Made by a program: the position numbers and the translations under genes
The notes under the pieces: model-generated
Seen by the model: the letters and a program-made list of their open reading frames with translations, nothing else
What the model was told of the DNA's origin: nothing
Databases searched by the model: none
Part shown: positions 17,825 to 25,538 of the stretch, piece by piece
Position numbering within the stretch: position 1 is the first letter of the stretch
Layout: every line of letters begins with the position of its first letter
Origin: Microbacterium phyllosphaerae
GTDB lineage: Bacteria > Actinomycetota > Actinomycetes > Actinomycetales > Microbacteriaceae
Length of the DNA: 64,000 nt
Assembly (NCBI RefSeq): GCF_017876435.1
Contig: NZ_JAGIOA010000001.1
Coordinates: 1,984,001 to 2,048,000 of the forward strand
Reading direction: 5' to 3'

Positions 17825-17847
17825 ACCTGGTGTACCATGGAAGCATC

Positions 17848-18318
17848 ATGGAGACCTTCCTCGAGACCCGCAGCACGCGCGCAGAGCGCCGCGCCGCGCG
17901 TCGTCGCGCACACCACCTGGTGACGGCTGACGAGCACTCGCTCGCCGAACTCGAGGTCTTCCTCGCGACTCTGCCGCTGTGCGCATCCGGTCGGATCTTC
18001 ATCGAGGTCCCCGAGACCGCCGACATCGGCGTGATCGATGCTCCCGGCCGCATGACCGTGACCTGGCTCGCCCGCGGTGAGCGTTCCGGCGCTCCGGGCA
18101 CCGGTCGCGCGTGCGCACCCGGGCAGGCGCTCGCCCGCGCGACATGCGCCTGGGCAGACGAGATGCTCTGCGACGACGAGTTCGAGACGCACGTCACGCT
18201 GCTGGGCGGATACCTCGGGACAGCCGACATCGTCGAGCACCTCACCGGCGTGCTCGAGATCCAGCCCGCACAGATCTACGCGCCGGAGCGCTTCGGGCTT
18301 CTTCCCTCCGAGCGCTGA
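17848..18318 (+). CDS. SIP-domain protein (C-terminal domain of siderophore-interacting proteins)
   Basis: The 156-residue protein consists mainly of a domain resembling the C-terminal SIP domain of ferric-siderophore reductases. Features are an early HHLVTADEHSLAELEVFLA stretch, RIFIEVPE, and a late TLLGGYLGTADIVEHLTG. It lacks the FAD-binding N-terminal half of full siderophore-interacting proteins (about 270 residues), so it is a stand-alone domain and cannot reduce iron by itself. GGAAG precedes the ATG; a GTG at 17830 is a less likely start. The iron box upstream supports a role in iron supply. Confidence 0.7.
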   Translation: METFLETRSTRAERRAARRRAHHLVTADEHSLAELEVFLATLPLCASGRIFIEVPETADIGVIDAPGRMTVTWLARGERSGAPGTGRACAPGQALARATCAWADEMLCDDEFETHVTLLGGYLGTADIVEHLTGVLEIQPAQIYAPERFGLLPSER

Positions 18319-18758
18319 GCCGCACCCGCCCGGCGCACGTAGTTGCCGTCTTCCAGACCCGCCTCGATCTCGAAGCGGTTGTGGAGCGGGTCCCGTCCGG
18401 CGAAAAAGTACAGCACCGGCAGCAGGATGCCGTAGCGGAGCCACTGCGCTTTGTGCACGGCTTCGTGGCGCAGCACGGCATCGCTCGGTCGCGCATCACC
18501 GGTCAGGAAGCATCCGCCGACGCACACCCCGCCCCGGTTGAACGTCCAGTTCGGCATACCGCGGAAGACCCAGAGGCCGGCTCGTCGCTCGACCGGACCC
18601 GTGCTCCACAGTGATCCCCAGACCCAGCCGACCGTCGTGCCCCACCAGTACCCGGCGCGACTGATCGGCGAGCGCAGCAGGAACGACGGGATGCGGCGGT
18701 CGAGACGGCGTCCGCGCTCGAGCGCACGCTCAGCCGCCGGACGCCAGTCCTCGCTCAT
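18276..18758 (-). CDS. Small protein with a zincin-like HExxH motif, function unknown
   Basis: The 160-residue protein has HEAVHKAQW (His98, Glu99, His102), the pattern of zinc metallopeptidases. Relatives in actinobacteria are short, mostly unannotated proteins. A hydrophobic stretch YGILLPVLYFFAG follows the motif. A tryptophan-rich segment (GYWWGTTVGWVWG) sits at residues 36-48. A third zinc ligand could be the later FEIEAG Glu. The ATG overlaps the stop of the arginase-like gene (18755-18758). The 3' end overlaps the SIP gene on the other strand by 43 bases. Confidence 0.5.
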   Translation of the reverse strand: MSEDWRPAAERALERGRRLDRRIPSFLLRSPISRAGYWWGTTVGWVWGSLWSTGPVERRAGLWVFRGMPNWTFNRGGVCVGGCFLTGDARPSDAVLRHEAVHKAQWLRYGILLPVLYFFAGRDPLHNRFEIEAGLEDGNYVRRAGAAQRSEGRSPKRSGA

Positions 18759-19558
18759 GCGACCGCTCCGACGAGGCGCAGCAGCGCTCCGAGATCCTCG
18801 ACCGCGTCGGCCGGAGTGCGAGGGGCGAAGCCGGCGATGGTCGCTCCGGCCAGCGGAACGCGTGTCCTGAGCGCACGCACCGCCGCGCTCAGCGCCGCGG
18901 GAGAAAGGCCGAACGGCGAGGGGGAGGAGACGCCGGCGATCTCGGCCGGATCCAGCACATCGACGTCGATGTGCACCCAGACGCGGCTCGCGCCTGTGGC
19001 TTCGACGGCGTCGGCGAGGGAATCGACGTCATCGAGGTCGTTCACCGAGAGCTGTACGAGGTCGTCGAGTGCGGCGACCTCGGCATCGTCGAGGTCGCGC
19101 ATGCCGACGGTGATCACGCGATCCCGCGGGATGCCGGGGGCCAACGCGAGCTGCGGTTCTCCTTCGCCGAGTACGGCTCGCAGCGACATGCCGGAGAACG
19201 CACCGGACGGCGACGTCTCGGGGGTGTTCATGTCGGCATGCGCGTCGCACCACACGACGGCGAGATCGTCGGTGCCGCCGGGTAGGGCGGCGAGGGCAGC
19301 GACGGTGACGCTGCAGTCCCCTCCCACCACGACGGTGTCGGCCGTCATGGCCTCGTGGACGAGCTCGCGCGTGCGCAGAAGGGCGCTGAGCCGGCGCACG
19401 CCTGTGCCGAGTGACTCGCCGGCTTCGACGGGCACATCGAGCACGGTGGTCGACGCACGTGGAAGATCACCCGCGATCGCCGACGCGCCGTCGACGAGGA
19501 GCATCGCGCGCGGTGCAGGGGAGCCCTGCCACTGCGGGACGACGAGGAATCGCACCAT
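18755..19558 (-). CDS. Arginase/agmatinase (ureohydrolase) family protein with an altered metal site
   Basis: The 267-residue protein keeps the ureohydrolase fold and most of its manganese ligands: DAHAD (Asp105, His107, Asp109) and DVDVLDP (Asp198, Asp200). The first ligand motif, usually GGDHS, reads GGDCS with Cys82 in place of His. Such His-to-Cys variants occur in actinobacterial family members of unknown substrate, so calling it arginase would be unsafe. The next gene (HExxH protein) is coupled by ATGA. Confidence 0.7.
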   Translation of the reverse strand: MVRFLVVPQWQGSPAPRAMLLVDGASAIAGDLPRASTTVLDVPVEAGESLGTGVRRLSALLRTRELVHEAMTADTVVVGGDCSVTVAALAALPGGTDDLAVVWCDAHADMNTPETSPSGAFSGMSLRAVLGEGEPQLALAPGIPRDRVITVGMRDLDDAEVAALDDLVQLSVNDLDDVDSLADAVEATGASRVWVHIDVDVLDPAEIAGVSSPSPFGLSPAALSAAVRALRTRVPLAGATIAGFAPRTPADAVEDLGALLRLVGAVA

Positions 19559-19580
19559 GGGTGCCTCCAGCTATGAAAGA

Positions 19581-19616
19581 GCGGATGCCCCGGACGCACG
19601 GGTCCGGGGCATCCGC
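19581..19616 (-). terminator. Strong hairpin downstream of pspA
   Basis: A perfect 15-bp stem (GCGGATGCCCCGGAC and complement) with a 6-base loop lies 9 bases after the PspA stop. It separates it from the arginase-like gene on the same strand. Confidence 0.75.
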
Positions 19617-19624
19617 GAGATGTG

Positions 19625-20368
19625 TCAGGAACCTTCGATGGCCTGACGGGGGGCGGAGCCGCCCGCCTTCAGCTCGGCGAGACGCGCCTCGACCTCGGTG
19701 AGCTCCCCGAGATCCTCGAGGCTCTCGAACTGCGCGTCGAGGCTGGAGGCTGCGAGCTCGATCTTGCCCTGAGCGAGAGCCTCCTGGCGGCGGACCTTGT
19801 CTTCGAAGCGGCCCAGCTCGCTGGTCGGGTCGAGGACGTTGATCGACGAGACCGCGTCCTGCACCTTGGTCTGCGCTTCGGCGACCTTGGCGCGGGCGAG
19901 CAGCTCGCTGCGCTTGTTCTTGAGCTCGCCGAGCTTGTCCTTCATGCCGTTGAGGCCGGACTTGAGCTTGTCGACGATCTCGGTCTGAGCGGCGATCTGC
20001 GGCTCGGCACCGGTGGCCTCGCGCTCGGCGCTGATCTGGCGCTGCAGCGCGATCTTGGCGAGGTTGTCGAACTTGTCGGCATCCGCGGCGTCGCCGGTCG
20101 AGCGCATCTCGTCAGCCTTGCGGCTTGCTGCGAGCGCCTTGTTGCCCCACTCGGTGGCCGCCTGGACGTCTTCTTCGTGGTCGCGCTCGAGGAGACGCAG
20201 GTTGCCGATGGTCTCGGCGATCGCCGACTCGGCGTCGGCGATGCTGTTCGTGTAGTCGCGGACGAGCTGATCGATCATCTTCTGCGGGTCTTCCGCAGAG
20301 TCCAGGAGCGAGTTGATGTTCGCGCGGACGAGGGTCGAGATACGTCCGAAGATGGACTGCTTGGTCAT
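19625..20368 (-). CDS. pspA: PspA/IM30-family protein
   Basis: The 247-residue protein is almost entirely alpha-helical coiled coil, as expected for PspA/IM30. These proteins bind membranes and form ESCRT-III-like assemblies that protect or remodel damaged membrane. The amphipathic N-terminus FGRISTLVRANINSLLDSAE and DPQKMIDQLVRDY are the family signature. AAAGGAA precedes the ATG. The gene starts 55 bases after the TPM-domain gene on the same strand, so the two are probably cotranscribed. Confidence 0.9.
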   Translation of the reverse strand: MTKQSIFGRISTLVRANINSLLDSAEDPQKMIDQLVRDYTNSIADAESAIAETIGNLRLLERDHEEDVQAATEWGNKALAASRKADEMRSTGDAADADKFDNLAKIALQRQISAEREATGAEPQIAAQTEIVDKLKSGLNGMKDKLGELKNKRSELLARAKVAEAQTKVQDAVSSINVLDPTSELGRFEDKVRRQEALAQGKIELAASSLDAQFESLEDLGELTEVEARLAELKAGGSAPRQAIEGS

Positions 20369-20423
20369 GCGTGGTTCCTTTCAGAGGGTCGGACTCGATG
20401 TCTGGGGTCGTGGTGTGTGCGGT

Positions 20424-22469
20424 TCAGAAGCGTCGTCCTCCCGAACGGCCGCTGCGGCCGCTGGAACGGCTCCCGCCGCCTCCGCCGAAACCGGAGCTGC
20501 GGAATCCGCCGCCACCGCTGGATCGCCAGCTGCTGCTCCGAGAGGAGCCGCCACCTCCGCCGCCGCCCGACAGGAGGCCGCCGATGATGCCGCCGAGGAT
20601 GTCGCCGCCGAGGCCGGAGGAGCCTCCTGGGTTGCCGCCGCCGAAGACGCCGCCGCCGCCCCAGCCGTCGTTCTCGTAGCGGCTCGGGTTCATCGCCTCG
20701 ACGTCGGCCTGCGCGGACGAGGTCGCCTGCCTGGCGAGGTCGAGCGCGCGCCCGGCCTCGGTGAGCGCGGCCTCGGGGTTCGAGGAGCGGAGGTCGAGCG
20801 CCTGGGTGAGGGCTGCTTCGGCCTGCGAGAGCCGGGTGCGCGCCGTGGAGCCGACCGTTCCTCGGCGGGTCTCGATGTACTCACGCGCCGCTCGGATCTC
20901 GGATCCCGCCTGCGCGAGCGTCTGCTCGAGCATCTGCTGCGCACGCCTGGACCGTTCGAGGGCCTGCGTTCCCTGCGCGATCGCGGCATCGATCTGCGCG
21001 TTCGCTGCGGTCAGTGCTTCGAGGACTCTCTGCGGGCTGCGCGATGATCCGGTCAGATTCGCCTGCGCCTGCTGCAGCTGCTGCGTGGTTCCTGCGGCGA
21101 CCGCGGAGATGGCCCCGGCGGAGTCGGGAAGCTGCTGCGCGGCGGCGATGTCGCCCTGAAGCTCTGCGACCAGCGCCTGAGCCTGGGATTCGATGTTCGC
21201 CAGTTCCGTGCCCAGCGCCGTGATCGCCTGGACGAGCTGGGTCGCCTGCGCGACGGACTGCTCGGCCGTGCGGATCGCGAACGCCGCTTCACCGGAGCGC
21301 CCTGCCGCGATCGCGTCTGCGGCCGCGGCGAGCGATCGGTCGGCGAGCGCCGCGCGCTCCTGCGCCTGGGTGGGATTCTCGACGACGGTCGCGAGTGCCG
21401 CCTGATCGTAGGTGGCGGAGAGTGCCGCGAGCGATTGCGCCGCACCCGCGAGCACCGGGTCGAGCGTCGCGCGCTCGCCACGGACGCGCTCGAGCTCCTG
21501 CGGAGCGTTCTGCTCCAGCTTGCGCAACGCGTCGAACGCCTCGGTGTTGTCGTCGAGGACGTCGTCGATCTCATCGCAGATCCCGATGATGCGGATGTGC
21601 CAGGCGCGGCGGTCGTGGACCGTGTCCTCGATCTCGTCGTCGAGCTTCTGCTTGAGGTCGAAGGCCTCCGACATCTTCGCCTTGGCGGTCTCGACGGCAC
21701 CGCTGAACTCTGCGGTGGCGGCTTCGCCGAACTGCGCCACGGCGAAGCCGAGCTCCTCGCGACTCGACGTGATCGCGTCGTCCGCCTGCACGAGCGCGGC
21801 GCCCGCCTGCGTCTGCACCTGCTCGTCGGTCAGGGTCGAGAACGGGTCGTTCGGGTCGGGCTTCTCGGGCATCGCACCTCGCCGGCGGATCTCGGCGCTG
21901 CGCCGGGAGCGGCGGATGAGCGCGACGATCAGCCACACGATCAGACCGAGAGCGATGATCCCCGCGACGATGAGCGTCGCGCGGAGTGCGCCGGCCCCAC
22001 CGTCGCCCTGGATCTCGTCGGCCGCGAGGACGATCGCGCCCTCCCAGTCGTTCTGAGTGGCCAGACTCTGGATCTTCTCCTCGACGTCGTCGAGCTTGCT
22101 GTCGCTGAGCGGGCCGTCGGAGGCTGCAGAGATGTAGTAGCTGCGGCCCTCGACCGCGATGGCGAGCAGGTACTGCTCGGACCCGAGGTTGTTGTTCTGA
22201 GCCACCGTGTCTGCCCACTCGACGTTGTCGGTGGGAGAGGTGAAGTCGTCGACGAGGACCACGAAGAGGTCTGCGGAGGAGTTGTCGCTGAGGGTCTGCA
22301 GCCTCGCCTCGACCGCATCCTCCTGGTCCGGCGACAGCACACCCGCCTCATCGGTGACGTAGCCGGAGTCGAGGGTGAGCGGATCGGTCGCGGATGCCGC
22401 AGAAGCGGAGAAGACTCCGGCCGCCGCGGCCGCGGTCAGTGCGGCCAGCGCCAGCCACCGTGTCTTCAT
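20424..22469 (-). CDS. TPM-domain membrane protein with long coiled coil and Gly/Ser-rich tail
   Basis: The 681-residue protein has a signal peptide (residues 1-28) and a TPM domain at about 35-165 (YVTDEAGVLSPDQEDAVE, LFVVLVDDF, WEGAIVLAADEI). A single membrane helix lies at about 175-195. A long Ala/Gln-rich helical region (about 240-600) follows. The last roughly 70 residues are Gly, Ser and Arg with repeated FGGGG-like stretches, which may be disordered. TPM domains act as photosystem-assembly or phosphatase-like modules in other organisms; here the role is unknown. GGAGGG precedes the ATG at 22469. Its partner downstream is pspA. Confidence 0.8.
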   Translation of the reverse strand: MKTRWLALAALTAAAAAGVFSASAASATDPLTLDSGYVTDEAGVLSPDQEDAVEARLQTLSDNSSADLFVVLVDDFTSPTDNVEWADTVAQNNNLGSEQYLLAIAVEGRSYYISAASDGPLSDSKLDDVEEKIQSLATQNDWEGAIVLAADEIQGDGGAGALRATLIVAGIIALGLIVWLIVALIRRSRRSAEIRRRGAMPEKPDPNDPFSTLTDEQVQTQAGAALVQADDAITSSREELGFAVAQFGEAATAEFSGAVETAKAKMSEAFDLKQKLDDEIEDTVHDRRAWHIRIIGICDEIDDVLDDNTEAFDALRKLEQNAPQELERVRGERATLDPVLAGAAQSLAALSATYDQAALATVVENPTQAQERAALADRSLAAAADAIAAGRSGEAAFAIRTAEQSVAQATQLVQAITALGTELANIESQAQALVAELQGDIAAAQQLPDSAGAISAVAAGTTQQLQQAQANLTGSSRSPQRVLEALTAANAQIDAAIAQGTQALERSRRAQQMLEQTLAQAGSEIRAAREYIETRRGTVGSTARTRLSQAEAALTQALDLRSSNPEAALTEAGRALDLARQATSSAQADVEAMNPSRYENDGWGGGGVFGGGNPGGSSGLGGDILGGIIGGLLSGGGGGGGSSRSSSWRSSGGGGFRSSGFGGGGGSRSSGRSGRSGGRRF

Positions 22470-22578
22470 CGTGTTCCCTCCGACCGGCAGCCGAGCCCCA
22501 TGGCACGAGTCTATGCACACACGCCGACACGCGACAGCATCCGAGCGGCGATAGCCGTTCGCCCTCAGCGGAGACACA

Positions 22579-22584
22579 TACGCT
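22579..22584 (+). promoter_or_regulatory. -10 hexamer upstream of the DUF3097 gene
   Basis: TACGCT lies seven bases before the ATG at 22592. GGAGGG lies between them, so a leadered or a leaderless transcript is possible. Confidence 0.35.
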
Positions 22585-22591
22585 GGAGGGC

Positions 22592-23431
22592 ATGGACGAC
22601 AGGTACGGATCGGATGTGCTCGCGGCTGGTTGGCGGGAGCGCGCGGCGAAGCCGGTGCCGCAGGTGCCGGCCGAGCTCGACCTCGTCGTCGAGGTCGCGG
22701 ACGACGGCTACTGCGGTGCTGTCACGCGTGTGCAGGGCGGCAACGTCGAACTCGAGGATCGTCTCGGCCGCAAGCGGCTCTTCCCGCTCGGCGGCGGATT
22801 CCTCATCGACGGATCGCCGGTGCGCCTCACCGTCCCCGCCCCGAGGGAGCAGGGGTTGCGGCGCACGGCATCCGGATCCTTCGTGGTCGCCGACCAGCGT
22901 GCGCGCACCGCTCTGCCGAGTCGCATCCTCGTCGAGGGCAAGCACGATGCCGAGCTCGTCGAGAAGGTGTGGGGAGCGGATCTGCGTGTCGAGGGCGTGG
23001 TCGTCGAGTTCCTGCAGGGCGTGGATCTGCTCGATGAGCTGCTCGCGGCGGAGCCGCCGAGCGACTCCCGACGATACGGCGTGCTCGTCGACCATCTGGT
23101 ACCCGGCTCGAAGGAGTCGCGCATCGCCGACGCCGTCGCGCGCGGCCCTCATGGGAGGCATGTGCGCATCGTCGGGCATCCGTTCGTCGACGTCTGGCAG
23201 TGTGTGACGCCGCGGGCGCTGGGGATCGCGAAGTGGCCGGAGATCCCGCGGGGGACCGACTGGAAGACCGGCATCTGCCGGGCGTTCGGCTGGCCGTACG
23301 AGACGCAGGGCGACACGGGCCGCGCCTGGCAGCACATCCTGTCGAAGGTGCACACATACCGCGATCTCGAACCGGCGCTGCTGGGCAGGGTCGAAGAGCT
23401 CATCGACTTCGTGACCGCCCCCGCCGCCTGA
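22592..23431 (+). CDS. DUF3097 family protein
   Basis: This 279-residue protein matches the actinobacterial DUF3097 family, whose biochemical role is unknown. The second half contains a TOPRIM-like pattern: RILVEGKHDAELVEKVWG (Glu near strand 1) and YGVLVDHLVPGSKES (Asp pair region). This would fit metal-dependent nucleic-acid chemistry. The conclusion rests on motif shape only. TGGAGGG sits before the ATG. It is followed by trmB. Confidence 0.7.
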   Translation: MDDRYGSDVLAAGWRERAAKPVPQVPAELDLVVEVADDGYCGAVTRVQGGNVELEDRLGRKRLFPLGGGFLIDGSPVRLTVPAPREQGLRRTASGSFVVADQRARTALPSRILVEGKHDAELVEKVWGADLRVEGVVVEFLQGVDLLDELLAAEPPSDSRRYGVLVDHLVPGSKESRIADAVARGPHGRHVRIVGHPFVDVWQCVTPRALGIAKWPEIPRGTDWKTGICRAFGWPYETQGDTGRAWQHILSKVHTYRDLEPALLGRVEELIDFVTAPAA

Positions 23432-23462
23432 TCCACGGTCCGTGGCGCCGGGCGTCGCCGAC

Positions 23463-23468
23463 TACCCT
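23463..23468 (+). promoter_or_regulatory. -10 hexamer of a probable leaderless promoter for trmB
   Basis: TACCCT ends six bases before the ATG at 23475. Confidence 0.4.
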
Positions 23469-23474
23469 GGAATC

Positions 23475-24200
23475 ATGCCCGAACCCCGCACCTTCCGCGA
23501 CGAACCGGTCTCGTTCGTACGCCGCAGCGGCCGGATGTCGGACGCGCAGGAACGCGCCTTCGACGAGCTCGGCCCGCACTACCTCCTCGACGTGCCACGC
23601 GACGTCGCGTGGACCTCGGTGCATCCGGAGGCCCGTCTGGACCCGAGCGCCGAGTACGGCCGTGACGCCGATCTCTACGTCGAGATCGGCTCGGGACAGG
23701 GGCACGCCATCGTCGCCGCCGCCTCGTCTCGACCCGACGACGACTTCCTCGCCGTCGAGGTCTTCCGAGCAGGGCTCGCCCGCACGATGCTCGACGCCGA
23801 TCGAGAGGGCGCGCGCAATGTCCGCGTCGTCGAGGCGAACGCACCCGAGGTGCTCTCGTCGTACCTGCCCGAGGCTGCGGCAGCCGAGGTCTGGATCTTC
23901 TTCCCCGACCCGTGGCACAAGAAGAAGCACACCAAGCGCCGGCTCGTGCGCCAGGGGTTCGGTGAGACCGCCGCACGGGCCCTTCGCGACGGGGGACTGC
24001 TGCGTCTCGCCACGGACTGGGAGGACTACGCGCTGCAGATGCGCGAGGTCCTCGACGCCGACCCCCTGCTCGAGCGAGCCTTCGACGGCGAGTGGGCCGA
24101 GCGGTTCGACGGACGGGTGATGACCGCCTTCGAACGCAAGGGGATCGCCAAGGGGCGCGACATCCGCGACCTCGTGTATCGGCGGAAGTCGCGCGCGTGA
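23475..24200 (+). CDS. trmB: tRNA (guanine-N7)-methyltransferase (TrmB)
   Basis: This S-adenosylmethionine-dependent enzyme methylates G46 in the tRNA variable loop. The 241-residue protein has the SAM-binding EIGSGQGHAI motif, the acidic EVFRAGLA end of strand 2, and the diagnostic FFPDPWHKKKHTKRR motif that binds tRNA. The ATG at 23475 matches the family start better than a longer frame from 23442. Its stop overlaps the GTG of the next gene (24197-24200). Confidence 0.93.
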   Translation: MPEPRTFRDEPVSFVRRSGRMSDAQERAFDELGPHYLLDVPRDVAWTSVHPEARLDPSAEYGRDADLYVEIGSGQGHAIVAAASSRPDDDFLAVEVFRAGLARTMLDADREGARNVRVVEANAPEVLSSYLPEAAAAEVWIFFPDPWHKKKHTKRRLVRQGFGETAARALRDGGLLRLATDWEDYALQMREVLDADPLLERAFDGEWAERFDGRVMTAFERKGIAKGRDIRDLVYRRKSRA

Positions 24201-25057
24201 CCGACGCGCAGCGCACCTCGACGAGCTGGCCTGCCGTCGCTCCTGCGCTGCTGGTCTGCGCCGCCGCGCCGGCGTTCTTCGTCGCGCAGATCGCGTGGCT
24301 CGGATGGGTGCTGCTCGCGCTGGGCATCGGGGGAGCCTGGCTCGTCGAACGAGGACGCCCTGGTGCGGCTGAGCAGACCGTGAGCGCCGGAACGCGTCAG
24401 CCATCGCTCACCCGCGACCTCTCCCTGATCGCGCTGGGCATGCTCATCGTGAGCGTGATCCCGCTCGCAGCCGAGCTCGACAACCTCGCCATGCTGCGCT
24501 TCACGCTCGCCCTCGGCGGCGCGGTCGCGGTGCCGTACCTCGTGTCGCGCTTCGTGTTCCGTGACCGTGCGATCAGCTTCCCCTGGCGCACGCACCGGCG
24601 GTGGGGCCGTCTGCAGTGGGGCTGGCTGATCGCAGTGCTGGTGCTCGGCTGGCTGATCCTGCCGTTCTACTTCATCTCGAGCGGCGTGTATCAGAACTGG
24701 CCGGTCGTGGACTCGCCCGACCTCATCGCCCGGCTCTTCGTCGGCGTCGGCGCGGTCGGGATCTGGGATGAGCTGTTCTTCATCTGCACGGTCTTCGCCC
24801 TGCTGCGCCGACACTTCCCCGATGCGCTCGCGAACGTGCTGCAGATGATCGTGTTCGTCTCGTTCCTGTGGGAACTCGGCTACCGCGAGTGGGGCCCGCT
24901 GCTGACGATCCCGTTCGCGCTGCTCCAGGGCTTCATCTTCGTGAGGACGCATTCGCTCGCCTACGTCGTGACGGTGCACCTGCTCTTCGACGCCGTGGTG
25001 TTCGCGGTGCTCGTGCATGCCCACAATCCGGGGCTGCTGCCGATCTTCCTGCTCTGA
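24197..25057 (+). CDS. CPBP-like intramembrane protein (divergent CAAX protease family)
   Basis: The 286-residue protein has about eight membrane helices. The C-terminal half has the shape of the CPBP/Abi family: WDELFFICTVFALLRRHF stands where EExxxR is expected, followed by VSFLWELGY and TVHLLFDAVVF with a His. Only one Glu of the first motif is kept (DE instead of EE) and the Arg is shifted, so protease activity is doubtful. The GTG start overlaps trmB. Confidence 0.6.
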   Translation: MTDAQRTSTSWPAVAPALLVCAAAPAFFVAQIAWLGWVLLALGIGGAWLVERGRPGAAEQTVSAGTRQPSLTRDLSLIALGMLIVSVIPLAAELDNLAMLRFTLALGGAVAVPYLVSRFVFRDRAISFPWRTHRRWGRLQWGWLIAVLVLGWLILPFYFISSGVYQNWPVVDSPDLIARLFVGVGAVGIWDELFFICTVFALLRRHFPDALANVLQMIVFVSFLWELGYREWGPLLTIPFALLQGFIFVRTHSLAYVVTVHLLFDAVVFAVLVHAHNPGLLPIFLL

Positions 25058-25071
25058 GTGCCCGCGGTCGA

Positions 25072-25077
25072 TACGAT
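25072..25077 (+). promoter_or_regulatory. -10 hexamer of a probable leaderless promoter for the DUF1304 gene
   Basis: TACGAT ends six bases before the ATG at 25084. Confidence 0.45.
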
Positions 25078-25083
25078 CGACAC

Positions 25084-25476
25084 ATGCTCATCGTCGGACT
25101 CGTCCTCGCCGCGGCCGCTGCCGCGTTCCACGTCTTCATCTTCGCGCTCGAGTCGCTGAAGTGGACCGAGCCCGAGACGAGGAAGATCTTCGGCGTCGCC
25201 AGCGAGGCGGATGCCGTGACCATGAAGGCGCTCGCATTCAACCAGGGCTTCTACAACCTGTTCCTGGCGCTCACCGCGCTGCTCGGTGTCGGCTTCGTGA
25301 TCATCGGATTCACGACGGTCGGGCTCACGCTGGTGTTCGCGGGCACCGGCATGATGCTGGCCGCTGCTCTCGTGCTCGTGCTCTCCGACCCGTCGAAGCT
25401 GCGCGCGGCCGCGATGCAGGGCACGCTGCCGCTGCTCGCCGTGATCGCGACGGCTGTCGGCGTCGCGATCGGCTGA
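25084..25476 (+). CDS. DUF1304 membrane protein
   Basis: The 130-residue protein has four hydrophobic segments and the DUF1304 pattern HVFIFALESLKW near the start. NQGFYNLFLALTAL follows in the second helix. The family is widespread in small bacterial inner-membrane proteins without a known role. The gene is preceded by its own -10 hexamer, so it may not depend on the upstream CPBP gene. Confidence 0.75.
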   Translation: MLIVGLVLAAAAAAFHVFIFALESLKWTEPETRKIFGVASEADAVTMKALAFNQGFYNLFLALTALLGVGFVIIGFTTVGLTLVFAGTGMMLAAALVLVLSDPSKLRAAAMQGTLPLLAVIATAVGVAIG

Positions 25477-25538
25477 CCTCAGCCTTCTGCTCGTCGACAC
25501 GGGGTGACAATCCGGTCGACAGCGACCACACTCGGTGC

